From Clostridiaceae bacterium (lineage in GTDB: Bacteria; Bacillota; Clostridia; Acetivibrionales; DUMC01): 22,295 nt of DNA. The stretch is taken from positions 1-22,295 of the forward strand of contig JAAZDH010000083.1 of NCBI GenBank assembly GCA_012512865.1, written 5' to 3'. Shown here piece after piece: positions 13,633-20,634 of the stretch (the stretch's first letter is position 1; each line of letters opens with the position of its first letter). Position numbers and translations under genes: made by a program. Below the pieces are notes generated by a model. The model saw only the letters and a program-made list of their open reading frames with translations, did not search any database and was not told the DNA's origin.

Positions 13633-13839
13633 ATGAAAAAAGTAACACCGGACATGAAAATATCAGAAATTTTGAAACTGGACAGGGGCTTGGTACCGAT
13701 ATTCCTGAATAACGGGTTATATTGCCTGGGATGCCCGTCCGCGATAGGTGAAAGCCTGAAAGATGCTTGTGAAGTGCATGGGCTGGATTGCGAAAAGCTA
13801 GTCAATGAACTTAACGCGTACCTGGAGAAAAACCAGTAA
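13633..13839 (+). CDS. DUF1858 domain protein (CxxC redox-disulfide family)
   Basis: 68-residue protein of the DUF1858 family, described as a hybrid-cluster-protein-associated redox-disulfide domain. Seen: the opening KVTPDMKISEILKLD, then VPIFLNNGLYCLGCPSA with the CxxC pair Cys31/Cys34, then ESLKDACEVHGLD. A GTG at 13624 would extend it by three residues, but that G is part of the AAGGAAG ribosome site (13618-13624), so ATG 13633 is preferred. The family is thought to act in redox or nitrosative chemistry; there is no hybrid cluster protein gene in view. It stands alone between the fumarase genes and the coat-like gene. Confidence 0.85.
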   Translation: MKKVTPDMKISEILKLDRGLVPIFLNNGLYCLGCPSAIGESLKDACEVHGLDCEKLVNELNAYLEKNQ

Positions 13840-13865
13840 CGGGAAAAAACCTGTGGTTTAGTGTA

Positions 13866-13893
13866 ACCCATGGGGGAACCAACTCATAATATA
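13866..13893 (+). promoter_or_regulatory. possible late-sporulation (sigma-K/E-like) promoter
   Basis: CATAATATA at 13885-13893 fits CATANNNTA, the -10 of sigma-K and sigma-E promoters; an AC at 13866-13867 lies 17 bp upstream, the minimal sigma-K -35. It is 47 bp before a coat-like gene. The match is short and could be chance. Confidence 0.3.
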
Positions 13894-13939
13894 AAAGTAA
13901 AGACAATATGTAAACGCTAAAATATGAGGAGGTTTCCGC

Positions 13940-14425
13940 ATGTATCAGTACCAATATGACTGGAATCCCATGCCATACATGGGCATGATGAACATGCCCG
14001 AGTATTGCTGCCATTCGGTGATGCCAATGCCGCAGCAGCAGCTCGAAAGCATGTATCCAAGGGTATATACGATTGTTTTTCCCGTTGTTGAGCAACATTG
14101 CGATATGATGGACATGAAATACGGGCCGATGCATATTCCCACACGTGAGCAGCTTGAAAGTTGGACCGATGATGTATGCAAAAAGGTGGAAGCCGATGTG
14201 GATAAGGCAATTGCCGAAGGAGGAAGAGAGGAAGAACGACAGCTTGGCCTTGGAGGAAGGCGGCTTCTTCGCAACCTTATAACAATTCTTATTTTAAGGG
14301 AGCTTATCCGCAGGAGGAGCCAGTTTGGCGGGTCCTTTAACTATCCGGGAGGAATGTACGGCAATTTCGGAAGATATCCCGGCGGATATCCGGGAGTATA
14401 CCCGGGCGGTTACCCGGTGTACTAG
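13940..14425 (+). CDS. probable spore-coat-like protein, Met/Tyr/Pro-rich with YPGG repeats
   Basis: 161 residues; no domain of known function recognised. Three zones are visible. Residues 1-35 are rich in Met, Tyr, Pro and Gln with a Cys pair (YCCHSVMPMPQQQ). Residues 36-125 form a more ordered block (LESMYPRVYTIVFPVVEQHCD, GPMHIPTREQLESWTDDVCKKVEADV, then a basic helix LLRNLITILILRELIRRR). Residues 130-161 are a Gly/Tyr/Pro tail with repeats of the YPGG(Y) type. This plan resembles clostridial coat and exosporium proteins. I recall similar MYPxxY..I.P.V...CD proteins in spore formers but cannot name a family. GAGGAGG at 13926-13932 gives a strong start. A sigma-K-like -10 upstream fits the idea. 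Confidence 0.7.
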   Translation: MYQYQYDWNPMPYMGMMNMPEYCCHSVMPMPQQQLESMYPRVYTIVFPVVEQHCDMMDMKYGPMHIPTREQLESWTDDVCKKVEADVDKAIAEGGREEERQLGLGGRRLLRNLITILILRELIRRRSQFGGSFNYPGGMYGNFGRYPGGYPGVYPGGYPVY

Positions 14426-14547
14426 TCACAATGTCGAGCACGGATTCATCGAGTTTATCATTATGGCCTGTATGCCTGTTCAAGATAATTGAAAGGCTGC
14501 AGGCTTCTTTATTGCCCTTGTAATTGAATTTGTAACTTATAAATGCA

Positions 14548-14614
14548 CCTGTAATTATTTTTATGTTAAATAAAAGCCTGTAATTACTTTAATATACAAA
14601 TATACCTGTAATTA
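14548..14614. repeat. 28-29 bp spaced repeat CCTGTAATTA x3
   Basis: The 10-mer CCTGTAATTA occurs at 14548-14557, 14577-14586 and 14605-14614, separated by AT-rich spacers. A weaker fourth copy (CTTGTAATTG) is at 14517-14526. It is one more gap-specific array, in the region ahead of the glycosyltransferase. Confidence 0.7.
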
Positions 14615-14711
14615 CATATTTAACTGGCATTGCTATTGTGTATGTTTACTTGATTATTTGAAATACTTATTAATGCCACGTATAAGACACTCGGCATGGA
14701 GAGGCTTGGTA

Positions 14712-15407
14712 TTGAAAATATTGGCAATAATTCCTGCATATAATGAAGAAAAATCTATAGCAAGGGTAATAAACCAGGTAAAACTCTATGTACCTGGTGC
14801 TGATGTACTTGTAGTTAATGATGGTTCCAGCGATACCACTGCCCAAAAAGCCAGGGATGCAGGGGCAAGGGTGGTAAATCTCCCGTTCAACCTTGGAATA
14901 GGCGCGGCAATGCAAACGGGTTACCTCTACGCAAGGTATAACAATTACGATATAGCTGTACAGGTGGACGGGGACGGCCAGCACGACCCTGCATATATAC
15001 ATGACCTGATGAAACCTGTTATGGAAGGAAAGGCGGACATGGTCATAGGGTCAAGATTTGTGCGGAAAACATCCTATATACCCCCTGTGGCAAGAAGGGC
15101 TGGAATGCTGTTTTTTTCTTTCCTGCTCATGCTTCTTACAAACCTGCAGGTTAAGGATACAACCTCTGGCTTCAGGGTTATAAATAAAAGAACCATTGAA
15201 TATTTTTCAATGAAATATCCCCCGGATTACCCCGAGGTGGATGTCCTGGTTAAGCTTCACAAGAAGGGGTTTAAAATCTTGGAATTGCCGGTTGAAATGC
15301 AGGCAAGGAAGGCGGGAAAGTCATCAATTACGCCAATACGTTCGGTTTATTATTTTGTCAAGGTAACAATATCCTTGCTTATAGGGTCCACCAGGACCTT
15401 TGAATAA
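14712..15407 (+). CDS. family 2 glycosyltransferase (dolichol-phosphate mannosyltransferase-like)
   Basis: 231-residue GT-A fold enzyme of the DPM1/GtrB type, expected to load a sugar from a nucleotide sugar onto a polyprenyl phosphate at the cytoplasmic face. Seen: ILAIIPAYNEEKSI (3-16), VVNDGSSDTT (34-43), the metal-binding DGDGQHDP (86-93), IGSRF (112-116) and DTTSGFRVINKR (149-160). The C-terminus has only one or two weakly hydrophobic stretches and no GtrB-like membrane pair, which the following DUF2304 membrane protein may supply. The best start is TTG 14712: GGAGAGG at 14698-14704 is 7 nt upstream and the protein then begins directly with the first strand. Longer starts (14658, 14673) lack ribosome sites. 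Confidence 0.87.
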   Translation: MKILAIIPAYNEEKSIARVINQVKLYVPGADVLVVNDGSSDTTAQKARDAGARVVNLPFNLGIGAAMQTGYLYARYNNYDIAVQVDGDGQHDPAYIHDLMKPVMEGKADMVIGSRFVRKTSYIPPVARRAGMLFFSFLLMLLTNLQVKDTTSGFRVINKRTIEYFSMKYPPDYPEVDVLVKLHKKGFKILELPVEMQARKAGKSSITPIRSVYYFVKVTISLLIGSTRTFE

Positions 15408-15413
15408 CAAGCA

Positions 15414-15552
15414 GGACAATAATGCAGGATAATAATACAAGGTAATAATACAGGACAATAACACATTATAATAATGCGGGAAAATAGCACATGATATAGC
15501 GCATAATAATACGAGACAATAGTACGGGATAATAAAACAGGATAATAATACC
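15414..15552. repeat. degenerate 13-bp tandem repeat, about eleven copies
   Basis: Beginning 7 bp after the glycosyltransferase stop codon, units of 13 bp (a few of 11-12) follow one another: ggacaataatgca, ggataataataca, aggtaataataca, ggacaataacaca, ttataataatgcg, ggaaaatagcaca and so on, ending ggataataaaaca, ggataataatacc. Consensus is roughly GGAYAATAATACA. Confidence 0.85.
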
Positions 15553-15650
15553 TGTGCATCTTGAATAATAAATAATACTTGGACTACTTGAAAAATAAAA
15601 ATTACGAAACAAATGGGCAGGAGGGATAAACAAACCTTGTAAAATGTATC

Positions 15651-15992
15651 ATGTTTATTAATGTTTATACCATATCAGTGCTTTTCAGCATTGTGTTCCT
15701 TGTTGCGGTAATTGAGCTTGTAAGGTCAAACAAGCTCCAGGAAAAATACTCGATTTTATGGATCCTGATGAGCATTATTTTAATGGTGCTTTCATCTGGC
15801 CCGGCAATAATCAACAAACTTGCCGGGTGGCTTGATATAAAGAACCCGCCGTCCCTGCTCTTCCTTTTTGGCCTTGTGTACATGCTGGTTTACAACCTGC
15901 ATCTTACCGTTGTTGTGTCTAAACAATCGGAAAAGATCACGAGGTTGGCACAAGAAATAGCCATCCTGAAAGAGAAAGAAAAAATGCAATAA
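15651..15992 (+). CDS. DUF2304 membrane protein
   Basis: 113 residues with three hydrophobic helices (about 5-25, 33-53 and 66-88) and a charged coiled tail (KQSEKITRLAQEIAILKEKEK). DUF2304 proteins commonly sit next to DPM1-like glycosyltransferases and are thought to anchor or assist them at the membrane; the preceding gene is exactly such an enzyme. The start is puzzling: a very good ribosome site, AGGAGGG at 15619-15625, lies 25 nt before the only in-frame ATG, too far for normal use. In between, TTG (15637) and ATG (15644) open only tiny frames. Either initiation uses a weak site at 15651 or the leader is more complex. Confidence 0.82.
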   Translation: MFINVYTISVLFSIVFLVAVIELVRSNKLQEKYSILWILMSIILMVLSSGPAIINKLAGWLDIKNPPSLLFLFGLVYMLVYNLHLTVVVSKQSEKITRLAQEIAILKEKEKMQ

Positions 15993-16033
15993 AATACGCG
16001 ATAAAAATAAGAGATGGTATGATATAATTTAAT

Positions 16034-16143
16034 AATAAGCAGTAATATAATAAATTTAACAATTTAACAACAAGCAATAGTATAATAAAATTTAAGCGGA
16101 AATTTAACCGGAAGCTGAATGCAGGCAACAAGTGAATGCAGGC
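16034..16143. repeat. two local repeats upstream of the DUF4380 gene
   Basis: A 35-40 bp unit beginning AA(T/C)AAGCA(G/A)TA and ending AATTTAAC is present at 16034-16068 and 16069-16108, back to back. It is followed by GAATGCAGGC at 16117-16126 and 16134-16143 (17-bp period). Confidence 0.7.
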
Positions 16144-16229
16144 TTGAGTGAAAAGCGAAAGCAGTTGCCAATTTCCCACTTGACATCTTGATATTAAGGA
16201 AGTGAAAAACCGCAAAGGAGGAGTAATTT

Positions 16230-17135
16230 ATGGGAAGCGTAAAAATTGTTAAAAAAGAGTACAGGGGATGGGAAAACTGCATTGAAATCTCCAATGGCAT
16301 TATCGATATCATAGCTACCACCGATGTGGGCCTGAGAATAATCCGCTTTGGATTTACAGGCAAGGAAAACGAGTTCTGCGAGGTGGAAGGCCAGGTGGGT
16401 ACTACCGGGGGAGATGAATGGAAAATATATGGAGGTCACAGGTTGTGGCATAGTCCTGAATACAAGCCACGGAGTTACGAGCCGGATAATTCAAAAATTG
16501 ATTACAGGGAAAAAGAAAACGGCATAGTGTTAAGCCAGCCTGTTGAACCATGGGCGCAGATTAAAAAGGAAATAGAGGTAACCATTTCACCCTGCAAACC
16601 GGAAGTATATTTGCTTCACAGGCTTGTAAACAAGGGGGCATGGCCTGTAAAGCTGGCTGCCTGGGCACTTACGGTAATGGCGCCGGGAGGCTTGGAAATA
16701 ATACCGCTGGTTAAAAAAGATACGGGATTGCTGCCTAACAGCATGATATCATTGTGGCCTTATACAAGGCTGAATGACAGCAGGGTGTACTGGGGGGAAA
16801 AATACATAATGTTAAGGCATGACAGTAATGCCAGGGGACCTTTCAAGATAGGATTGCCCAACGAGGACGGATGGGCGGCTTATGCAAATCATGGGCACCT
16901 GTTCGTCAAGAAATATAATCATATTGATGGTGCAACCTACCCTGACTTTGGAGCTTCTTTTGAAACGTATACTTGTGATTTCATGACTGAAATAGAGTCC
17001 TTAAGCCCCATGATAGAGCTTGAACCGGGCAAGTCGATTGAGCACCGGGAAACCTGGATTCTCCATGATAATGTAAAGGTGCCTGAAACCGAAGATGATA
17101 TTGACAGGATAATTTTACCGCTTGCCAAGGGATAG
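16230..17135 (+). CDS. DUF4380 / galactose mutarotase-like protein
   Basis: 301 residues of the DUF4380 type, an all-beta sandwich related to aldose 1-epimerases and other carbohydrate-binding lyase/hydrolase modules. Seen: IDIIATTDVGLRIIRFGF (25-42), the conserved GGHRLWHSPE (68-77), PVEPWAQIKKEIEV, VNKGAWPVKLAAWALTVMAPGG, and a late FETYTCDFMTEIESLSP with ELEPGKSIEHRETW. No signal peptide, so it is cytoplasmic. AAAGGAGGAG at 16214-16223 gives a clear start. The enzymatic function is not established for this family; binding of a sugar or sugar phosphate is likely. It is placed between DUF2304 and GtrA genes, within a likely sugar-transfer cluster. Confidence 0.8.
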   Translation: MGSVKIVKKEYRGWENCIEISNGIIDIIATTDVGLRIIRFGFTGKENEFCEVEGQVGTTGGDEWKIYGGHRLWHSPEYKPRSYEPDNSKIDYREKENGIVLSQPVEPWAQIKKEIEVTISPCKPEVYLLHRLVNKGAWPVKLAAWALTVMAPGGLEIIPLVKKDTGLLPNSMISLWPYTRLNDSRVYWGEKYIMLRHDSNARGPFKIGLPNEDGWAAYANHGHLFVKKYNHIDGATYPDFGASFETYTCDFMTEIESLSPMIELEPGKSIEHRETWILHDNVKVPETEDDIDRIILPLAKG

Positions 17136-17263
17136 GGAGGGAAGGTAAGAACTGGGTAAAATACGCACTTGGAAGTCTACTTGGAGAGAAGGTGCAGAGA
17201 AGGTACTTGAAGCATTTATGAAAAAAATGACATAGAAACGTGGGGAAATAAAGCTGCGTAAAA

Positions 17264-17662
17264 GTGATTAAACGATATTTTTCTTTAGACCTGACGATAC
17301 GTCAATTTGTCAAGTATGCAATAGCCGGGGGTTTTTCCTTTATTGTTGAAAATGCCGCCTTTTATATGCTACACCGTATCCTGGAGTTATGGTATGTATG
17401 GTCCAACTCAGTGGCCATGACACTGGGATTTATCATAAGTTTCTTTTTAAACAGGGCATGGTCTTTTAAATCCCAGGGCAACTTGTACAGGCAATTCATA
17501 ATGTATGGCGTTCTTTTCATCATAAACCTCTTTATCTCAAACGGGCTGATGATGTTATTTTCGGGGGTGCTGAAAATCGCACCCCCTGTTGCAAAACTCG
17601 TTGCCACGGGAATAATCGTGTGCTGGAATTTTGTCATATACAGGGGTTTTATTTTTAAGTGA
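17264..17662 (+). CDS. GtrA-like flippase-type membrane protein
   Basis: 132 residues, four hydrophobic helices (about 15-33, 43-62, 78-98 and 105-128), the size and plan of GtrA proteins. These are thought to help translocate polyprenyl-phosphate-linked sugars, working with GtrB/DPM1-like transferases such as the one at 14712. Family features: RQFVKYAIAGGFSFIVE near the start, LGFIISFFLNRAWSF, and the ending VCWNFVIYRGFIF. The start is taken as GTG 17264, which has only weak ribosome-site sequence before it. A third component, a GT-C or other acceptor transferase, is not in the window. Confidence 0.85.
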   Translation: MIKRYFSLDLTIRQFVKYAIAGGFSFIVENAAFYMLHRILELWYVWSNSVAMTLGFIISFFLNRAWSFKSQGNLYRQFIMYGVLFIINLFISNGLMMLFSGVLKIAPPVAKLVATGIIVCWNFVIYRGFIFK

Positions 17663-17792
17663 AAACCGTAATCATGCAATAAAAAACACCCGCCAGGTAC
17701 AATTATACCGGGTACCGGGCCTTGGCTGTCCTGTAATATTACCTTGAGCGAAAAAAGAAAACAAGATGTAAAGTATGCGATATTGCAATAAG

Positions 17793-17877
17793 TGGTGGAG
17801 GGGGATGGATTTGAACCATCGAAGTCAGCGACAGCAGATTTACAGTCTGCCCCCTTTGGCCACTCGGGAACCCCTCC
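17793..17877 (-). tRNA. tRNA-Tyr (anticodon GUA)
   Basis: On the minus strand a class II tRNA of 85 nt including encoded CCA (17795-17793). Acceptor GGAGGGG pairs with CCCCTCC; discriminator A. Anticodon stem GCAGA/TCTGC with loop CTGTAAA puts GTA at 17843-17841. T arm GGTTCAAATCC. The long variable arm (GTCGCTGACTTCGA) is typical of bacterial tRNA-Tyr. Confidence 0.96.
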
Positions 17878-17904
17878 AAGAAGTTCATCCAAGATACATA
17901 TAAT

Positions 17905-17933
17905 AAAATACATGTTTTTTTTAGTTTTGTCAA
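17905..17933 (-). promoter_or_regulatory. promoter of tRNA-Tyr
   Basis: On the minus strand TTGACA (17933-17928), 17-bp spacer, TATTTT (17910-17905), about 28 bp before the mature tRNA. Confidence 0.7.
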
Positions 17934-18103
17934 TACTAATTTTTCAATGCCATTTTTTGTATCTTGACCTGTTTCCCTGGTTGAATTCCCCGTCTAATTT
18001 CCTTGCCTGGTTCTTTTGTTTAATTCTCTCGCCTGGTTACCTTTAATAATTTCCTAAGGCGATCTCCTTGGTAAAACAATGTTTTCCCCTTTATAACCTG
18101 CAG

Positions 18104-18313
18104 CTAAATAACGTCAACCAGTTCATATCCTGCTTCATCTATGGCCAACCTAAATTCTTCTTCGCTAATGTCGCGACTGGTTTCCACCTCGGCTGACATA
18201 TCCTGCAGGTCAACCACCACCGATTCAACACCGGGAATATCTTCAAGCACTTCCGTTATATGATTTACGCAATGCCTGCATGACATACCTTCAATAATAA
18301 GTTTTTTCTTCAT
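18104..18313 (-). CDS. heavy-metal-associated (CopZ-like) protein
   Basis: 69-residue single HMA domain with the ferredoxin-like fold of copper chaperones. Metal site GMSCRHC (Cys12, Cys15) near the N-terminus; conserved later positions include GVESVVVDLQ and the closing AIDEAGYEL. The start is supported by GAGGAGG 8 nt before the ATG, and a TATAAT (18343-18338) lies just upstream. It probably carries Cu(I), or another soft metal, in the cytoplasm. The usual partner P-type ATPase is not in the window. Divergent from the ThuA-like gene. Confidence 0.88.
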   Translation of the reverse strand: MKKKLIIEGMSCRHCVNHITEVLEDIPGVESVVVDLQDMSAEVETSRDISEEEFRLAIDEAGYELVDVI

Positions 18314-18400
18314 TCCTCATACCTCCTCTAATAACTTATTATATCCAATTTTATAAACATGATAACAACATCATTTTTGCATATTGAGTTTTTACCGTGT

Positions 18401-18556
18401 GTTGTGTAAAATGGGTTGTGTAACTAGTAATTTGTGACACAGGGACGTGACACAGGGATGGGGTTAATGTCATCAAATGTCAGTTGTGTAACAAGTTATA
18501 TGGAGCCCGGATGGAATTGTTCAACCGGAACTGGTTCACCTGTTATAGTTGTGTAA
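18401..18556. repeat. four copies of GTTGTGTAA in the divergent copZ-like/ThuA gap
   Basis: GTTGTGTAA is at 18401-18409, 18415-18423, 18483-18491 and 18548-18556. Three copies extend to GTTGTGTAAC-N2-GT-AT (for example 18415 and 18548 differ at only two of 17 bases). They lie between two divergent genes, so they could be operator sites or another local repeat array. Confidence 0.6.
18434..18458. repeat. GTGACACAGGGA tandem pair (REP-like half element)
   Basis: GTGACACAGGGA is repeated at 18434-18445 and 18447-18458 (13-bp period). The GACACAGGGACG core resembles the arm of the hairpin element at 21915-21971 (GACAAGGGACGG). Confidence 0.5.
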
Positions 18557-18607
18557 CCGGTAATGATGAGTCTAGTCCAATTTAGAAAAAAAGAGGAGGT
18601 TTGAATC

Positions 18608-19330
18608 GTGAAAATAAGAGTAACAGTGTGGAATGAATTCAGGCATGAAAAAGTGAACGAGAATATAGCCAGGATTTACCCGGAAGGCATACATGGTGCA
18701 ATCGCATCATACCTGGGCAAATTTGATGATTTCGAGGTAAAAACCGCGACGCTTGATGAACCCGAGCACGGGCTTACGGATGATGTGCTGAATAATACGG
18801 ATGTGTTAATCTGGTGGGGACACGTGGCACACAGGGAAGTAAAAGATGAAATAGTGGACAAGATACATAAACGGGTTCTATGCGGCATGGGGCTTATAGC
18901 ACTTCATTCGGCTCACCTTTCAAAGATTTTTGTCAAGCTCATGGGTACAAGTTGTACCTTGAAATGGAGGGAAGCCGAGGAAAAGGAAAGGTTGTGGACG
19001 GTTGAGCCGGGACATCCCATTGCCGGGGGCATAGGTGAATATATTGAACTCCCGCATGAAGAGATGTACGGGGAGAGATTTGATATTCCCGCACCGGATG
19101 AACTTGTTTTTATCGGATGGTTTCCAGGCGGGGAAGTGTTCAGGAGCGGGTGCTGCTTTAACCGCGGCCATGGAAAAGTGTTTTATTTCCAGCCGGGACA
19201 TGAGACTTATCCTACATACCACAACCCGGAAATCTTGAAGGTGATAAAAAATGCCGTTGTGTGGGCAAAACCGGTTAAAACAATAAGAGAATTGACGTGC
19301 CCGAATGTGAAGCCCTTGGAAAAGATATAG
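18608..19330 (+). CDS. ThuA-like (trehalose utilization) protein
   Basis: 240 residues of the ThuA family, a class I glutamine-amidotransferase-like fold lacking the catalytic Cys nucleophile: the elbow reads LIALHSAH. Seen: the opening RVTVWNEFRHE, IYPEGIHGAIASYL, the DVLIWWGHVAHREV segment (about 65-78), GMGLIALHSAHLS (about 93-105), ELPHEEMYGERFDIP, and RGHGKVFYFQPGHETYPTY (about 184-202), all usual in bacterial ThuA proteins. Family members are linked to trehalose and other disaccharide metabolism; the reaction is not certain. GTG start at 18608 follows GAGGAGG with 8-nt spacing. It is monocistronic and divergent from the CopZ-like gene. Confidence 0.87.
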   Translation: MKIRVTVWNEFRHEKVNENIARIYPEGIHGAIASYLGKFDDFEVKTATLDEPEHGLTDDVLNNTDVLIWWGHVAHREVKDEIVDKIHKRVLCGMGLIALHSAHLSKIFVKLMGTSCTLKWREAEEKERLWTVEPGHPIAGGIGEYIELPHEEMYGERFDIPAPDELVFIGWFPGGEVFRSGCCFNRGHGKVFYFQPGHETYPTYHNPEILKVIKNAVVWAKPVKTIRELTCPNVKPLEKI

Positions 19331-19387
19331 CGTTTTTTGCTATTTAAATTGTAAATATTTATTTTTATTAATAGTACTTTATCAACT

Positions 19388-19504
19388 TAATTTATTTAAT
19401 TTAAAACTTAAATCAATAAATTAAATGAATTAACTATTACTTATTATTTATTAATATGTTATTTATTAATAGACGAATTGTGTATTAATAAATTAAATAA
19501 ATTA
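19388..19504. repeat. AT-only region with a 16-bp perfect inverted repeat
   Basis: TAATTTATTTAATTTA at 19388-19403 is exactly complementary to TAAATTAAATAAATTA at 19489-19504, with an 85-bp loop that itself contains many TTAATAAAT words. The block from 19345 to 19530 is nearly all A and T. Confidence 0.6.
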
Positions 19505-19611
19505 CTTGTTAATAAGTAAATGATATAAGATGATATTATAGAATGCTGTTATTAGAGCATGCGACAGAACCATGGTAGAAGATGAAACTATTAGGGGGCC
19601 GGATACAATTG

Positions 19612-20496
19612 ATGAAATTCACAAAAATGCATGGACTGGGCAACGATTACGTGTATGTAAGCTTCATAAACGGGAGCCCGGATGATAAGTTGCCGGAAAA
19701 TAAAATAATGGATAATATACCCGGGATAGCAAAATTTATAAGTGACAGGCATTTTGGAGTAGGTTCCGACGGGCTGGTGCTAATAATGCCTTCAAGCATT
19801 GCTGATTTCAGGATGAGAATGTTTAACTCCGATGGTTCCGAGGCCGAGATGTGCGGCAATGCCATAAGGTGCGTAGGCAAATATGTATATGATAACGGCT
19901 TTACCGGTAAAACGAGGATAAGCGTGGAAACCCTGGCAGGAATAAAGGTGCTGGATATGACAGTGGAGGAAGGGAAAGTCACCCTTGTCAAGGTTGACAT
20001 GGGAGAACCCATCCTTTATCCACCGGATATCCCGGTTAAAAGCAACAAGGAGAGATTCATTTCCGAGCCTGTTGAAATTGACGGGAAAGAGTACAAAGTA
20101 ACATGTGTTTCCATGGGAAACCCGCATGCTGTAACATACGTAGAGGACGCTACGAGATTTCCCCTTGAAGCAGTAGGCCCGAAAATGGAAACGCATCCCT
20201 TGTTTCCTAGGAGGATAAACGCTGAGTTTGTACAGGTCGTTGATGCAAATACCCTTAAGATGAGGGTATGGGAGAGAGGAGCAGGAGAAACCATGGCTTG
20301 CGGCACGGGGGCTTCCGCAGTACTGGTTGCTTCCGTCCTTAATGGTGTCAGCGACAGAAAAGCCGTGGTGAAGCTGCTTGGCGGTGACCTCGTTATCGAG
20401 TGGGACGAACGGGATAACCATGTTTACATGACAGGTCCTGCCGTGAAAGTATTTGACGGTGAAATAGACCTGGAGGCCCAAGCGGCGATAAAATAA
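19612..20496 (+). CDS. dapF: diaminopimelate epimerase
   Basis: Interconverts LL- and meso-diaminopimelate for lysine and peptidoglycan. 294 residues from ATG 19612. A TTG directly before it and an ATG at 19582 are alternatives; MKFTKMHGLGND is the usual family start. PLP-independent two-base racemase with both catalytic cysteines: Cys81 (EMCGNAIRC) and Cys230 (ACGTGAS). Also seen: GVGSDGL (49-55), FNSDGSEAEMCGN (71-83), MGNPHAV (168-174) and the closing VYMTGPAVKVFDGE. AGGGGG at 19593-19598 is a distant ribosome site. Followed by dapL, which makes its substrate. The two are probably cotranscribed across a 138-bp repeat-rich gap. Confidence 0.95.
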   Translation: MKFTKMHGLGNDYVYVSFINGSPDDKLPENKIMDNIPGIAKFISDRHFGVGSDGLVLIMPSSIADFRMRMFNSDGSEAEMCGNAIRCVGKYVYDNGFTGKTRISVETLAGIKVLDMTVEEGKVTLVKVDMGEPILYPPDIPVKSNKERFISEPVEIDGKEYKVTCVSMGNPHAVTYVEDATRFPLEAVGPKMETHPLFPRRINAEFVQVVDANTLKMRVWERGAGETMACGTGASAVLVASVLNGVSDRKAVVKLLGGDLVIEWDERDNHVYMTGPAVKVFDGEIDLEAQAAIK

Positions 20497-20504
20497 GGGT
20501 ATAA

Positions 20505-20590
20505 GGAAACGCGGGCAGGGCAGGTAAGGAAAACAGGGAAACGCAGATAAGCCGGTAGGGCAGGTAAGGTAGATAAAGCAGGTTAAGCAA
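20505..20590. repeat. local repeats between dapF and dapL
   Basis: GGGCAGGTAAGG is repeated exactly at 20518-20529 and 20558-20569 (40-bp period), with further GGAAACGC and AGATAA/GGTTAAGC words. Purine-rich on the coding strand. It ends before the dapL ribosome site at 20617-20625. Confidence 0.65.
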
Positions 20591-20634
20591 ACTGGAATTA
20601 AGCAATTATAAAGCGTAAAAGGAGGCATACACAA

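Noticed and set aside
15414..15552. Possible CRISPR array
   Set aside because: Units are 13 bp, contiguous and degenerate, without unique spacers; no cas genes.
15350..15559. Minus-strand open frame of 69 codons rich in Tyr, Ile and Val
   Set aside because: It is a translation of the 13-bp repeat array plus the end of the glycosyltransferase gene; no ribosome site and no domain.
16180..16208. TTGACA at 16180-16185 as promoter of the DUF4380 gene
   Set aside because: The best -10 at proper spacing is TGAAAA, and transcription would then start inside the ribosome binding site.
17739..18046. Short open frames on both strands across tRNA-Tyr
   Set aside because: They read through a clear tRNA gene and have no protein features.
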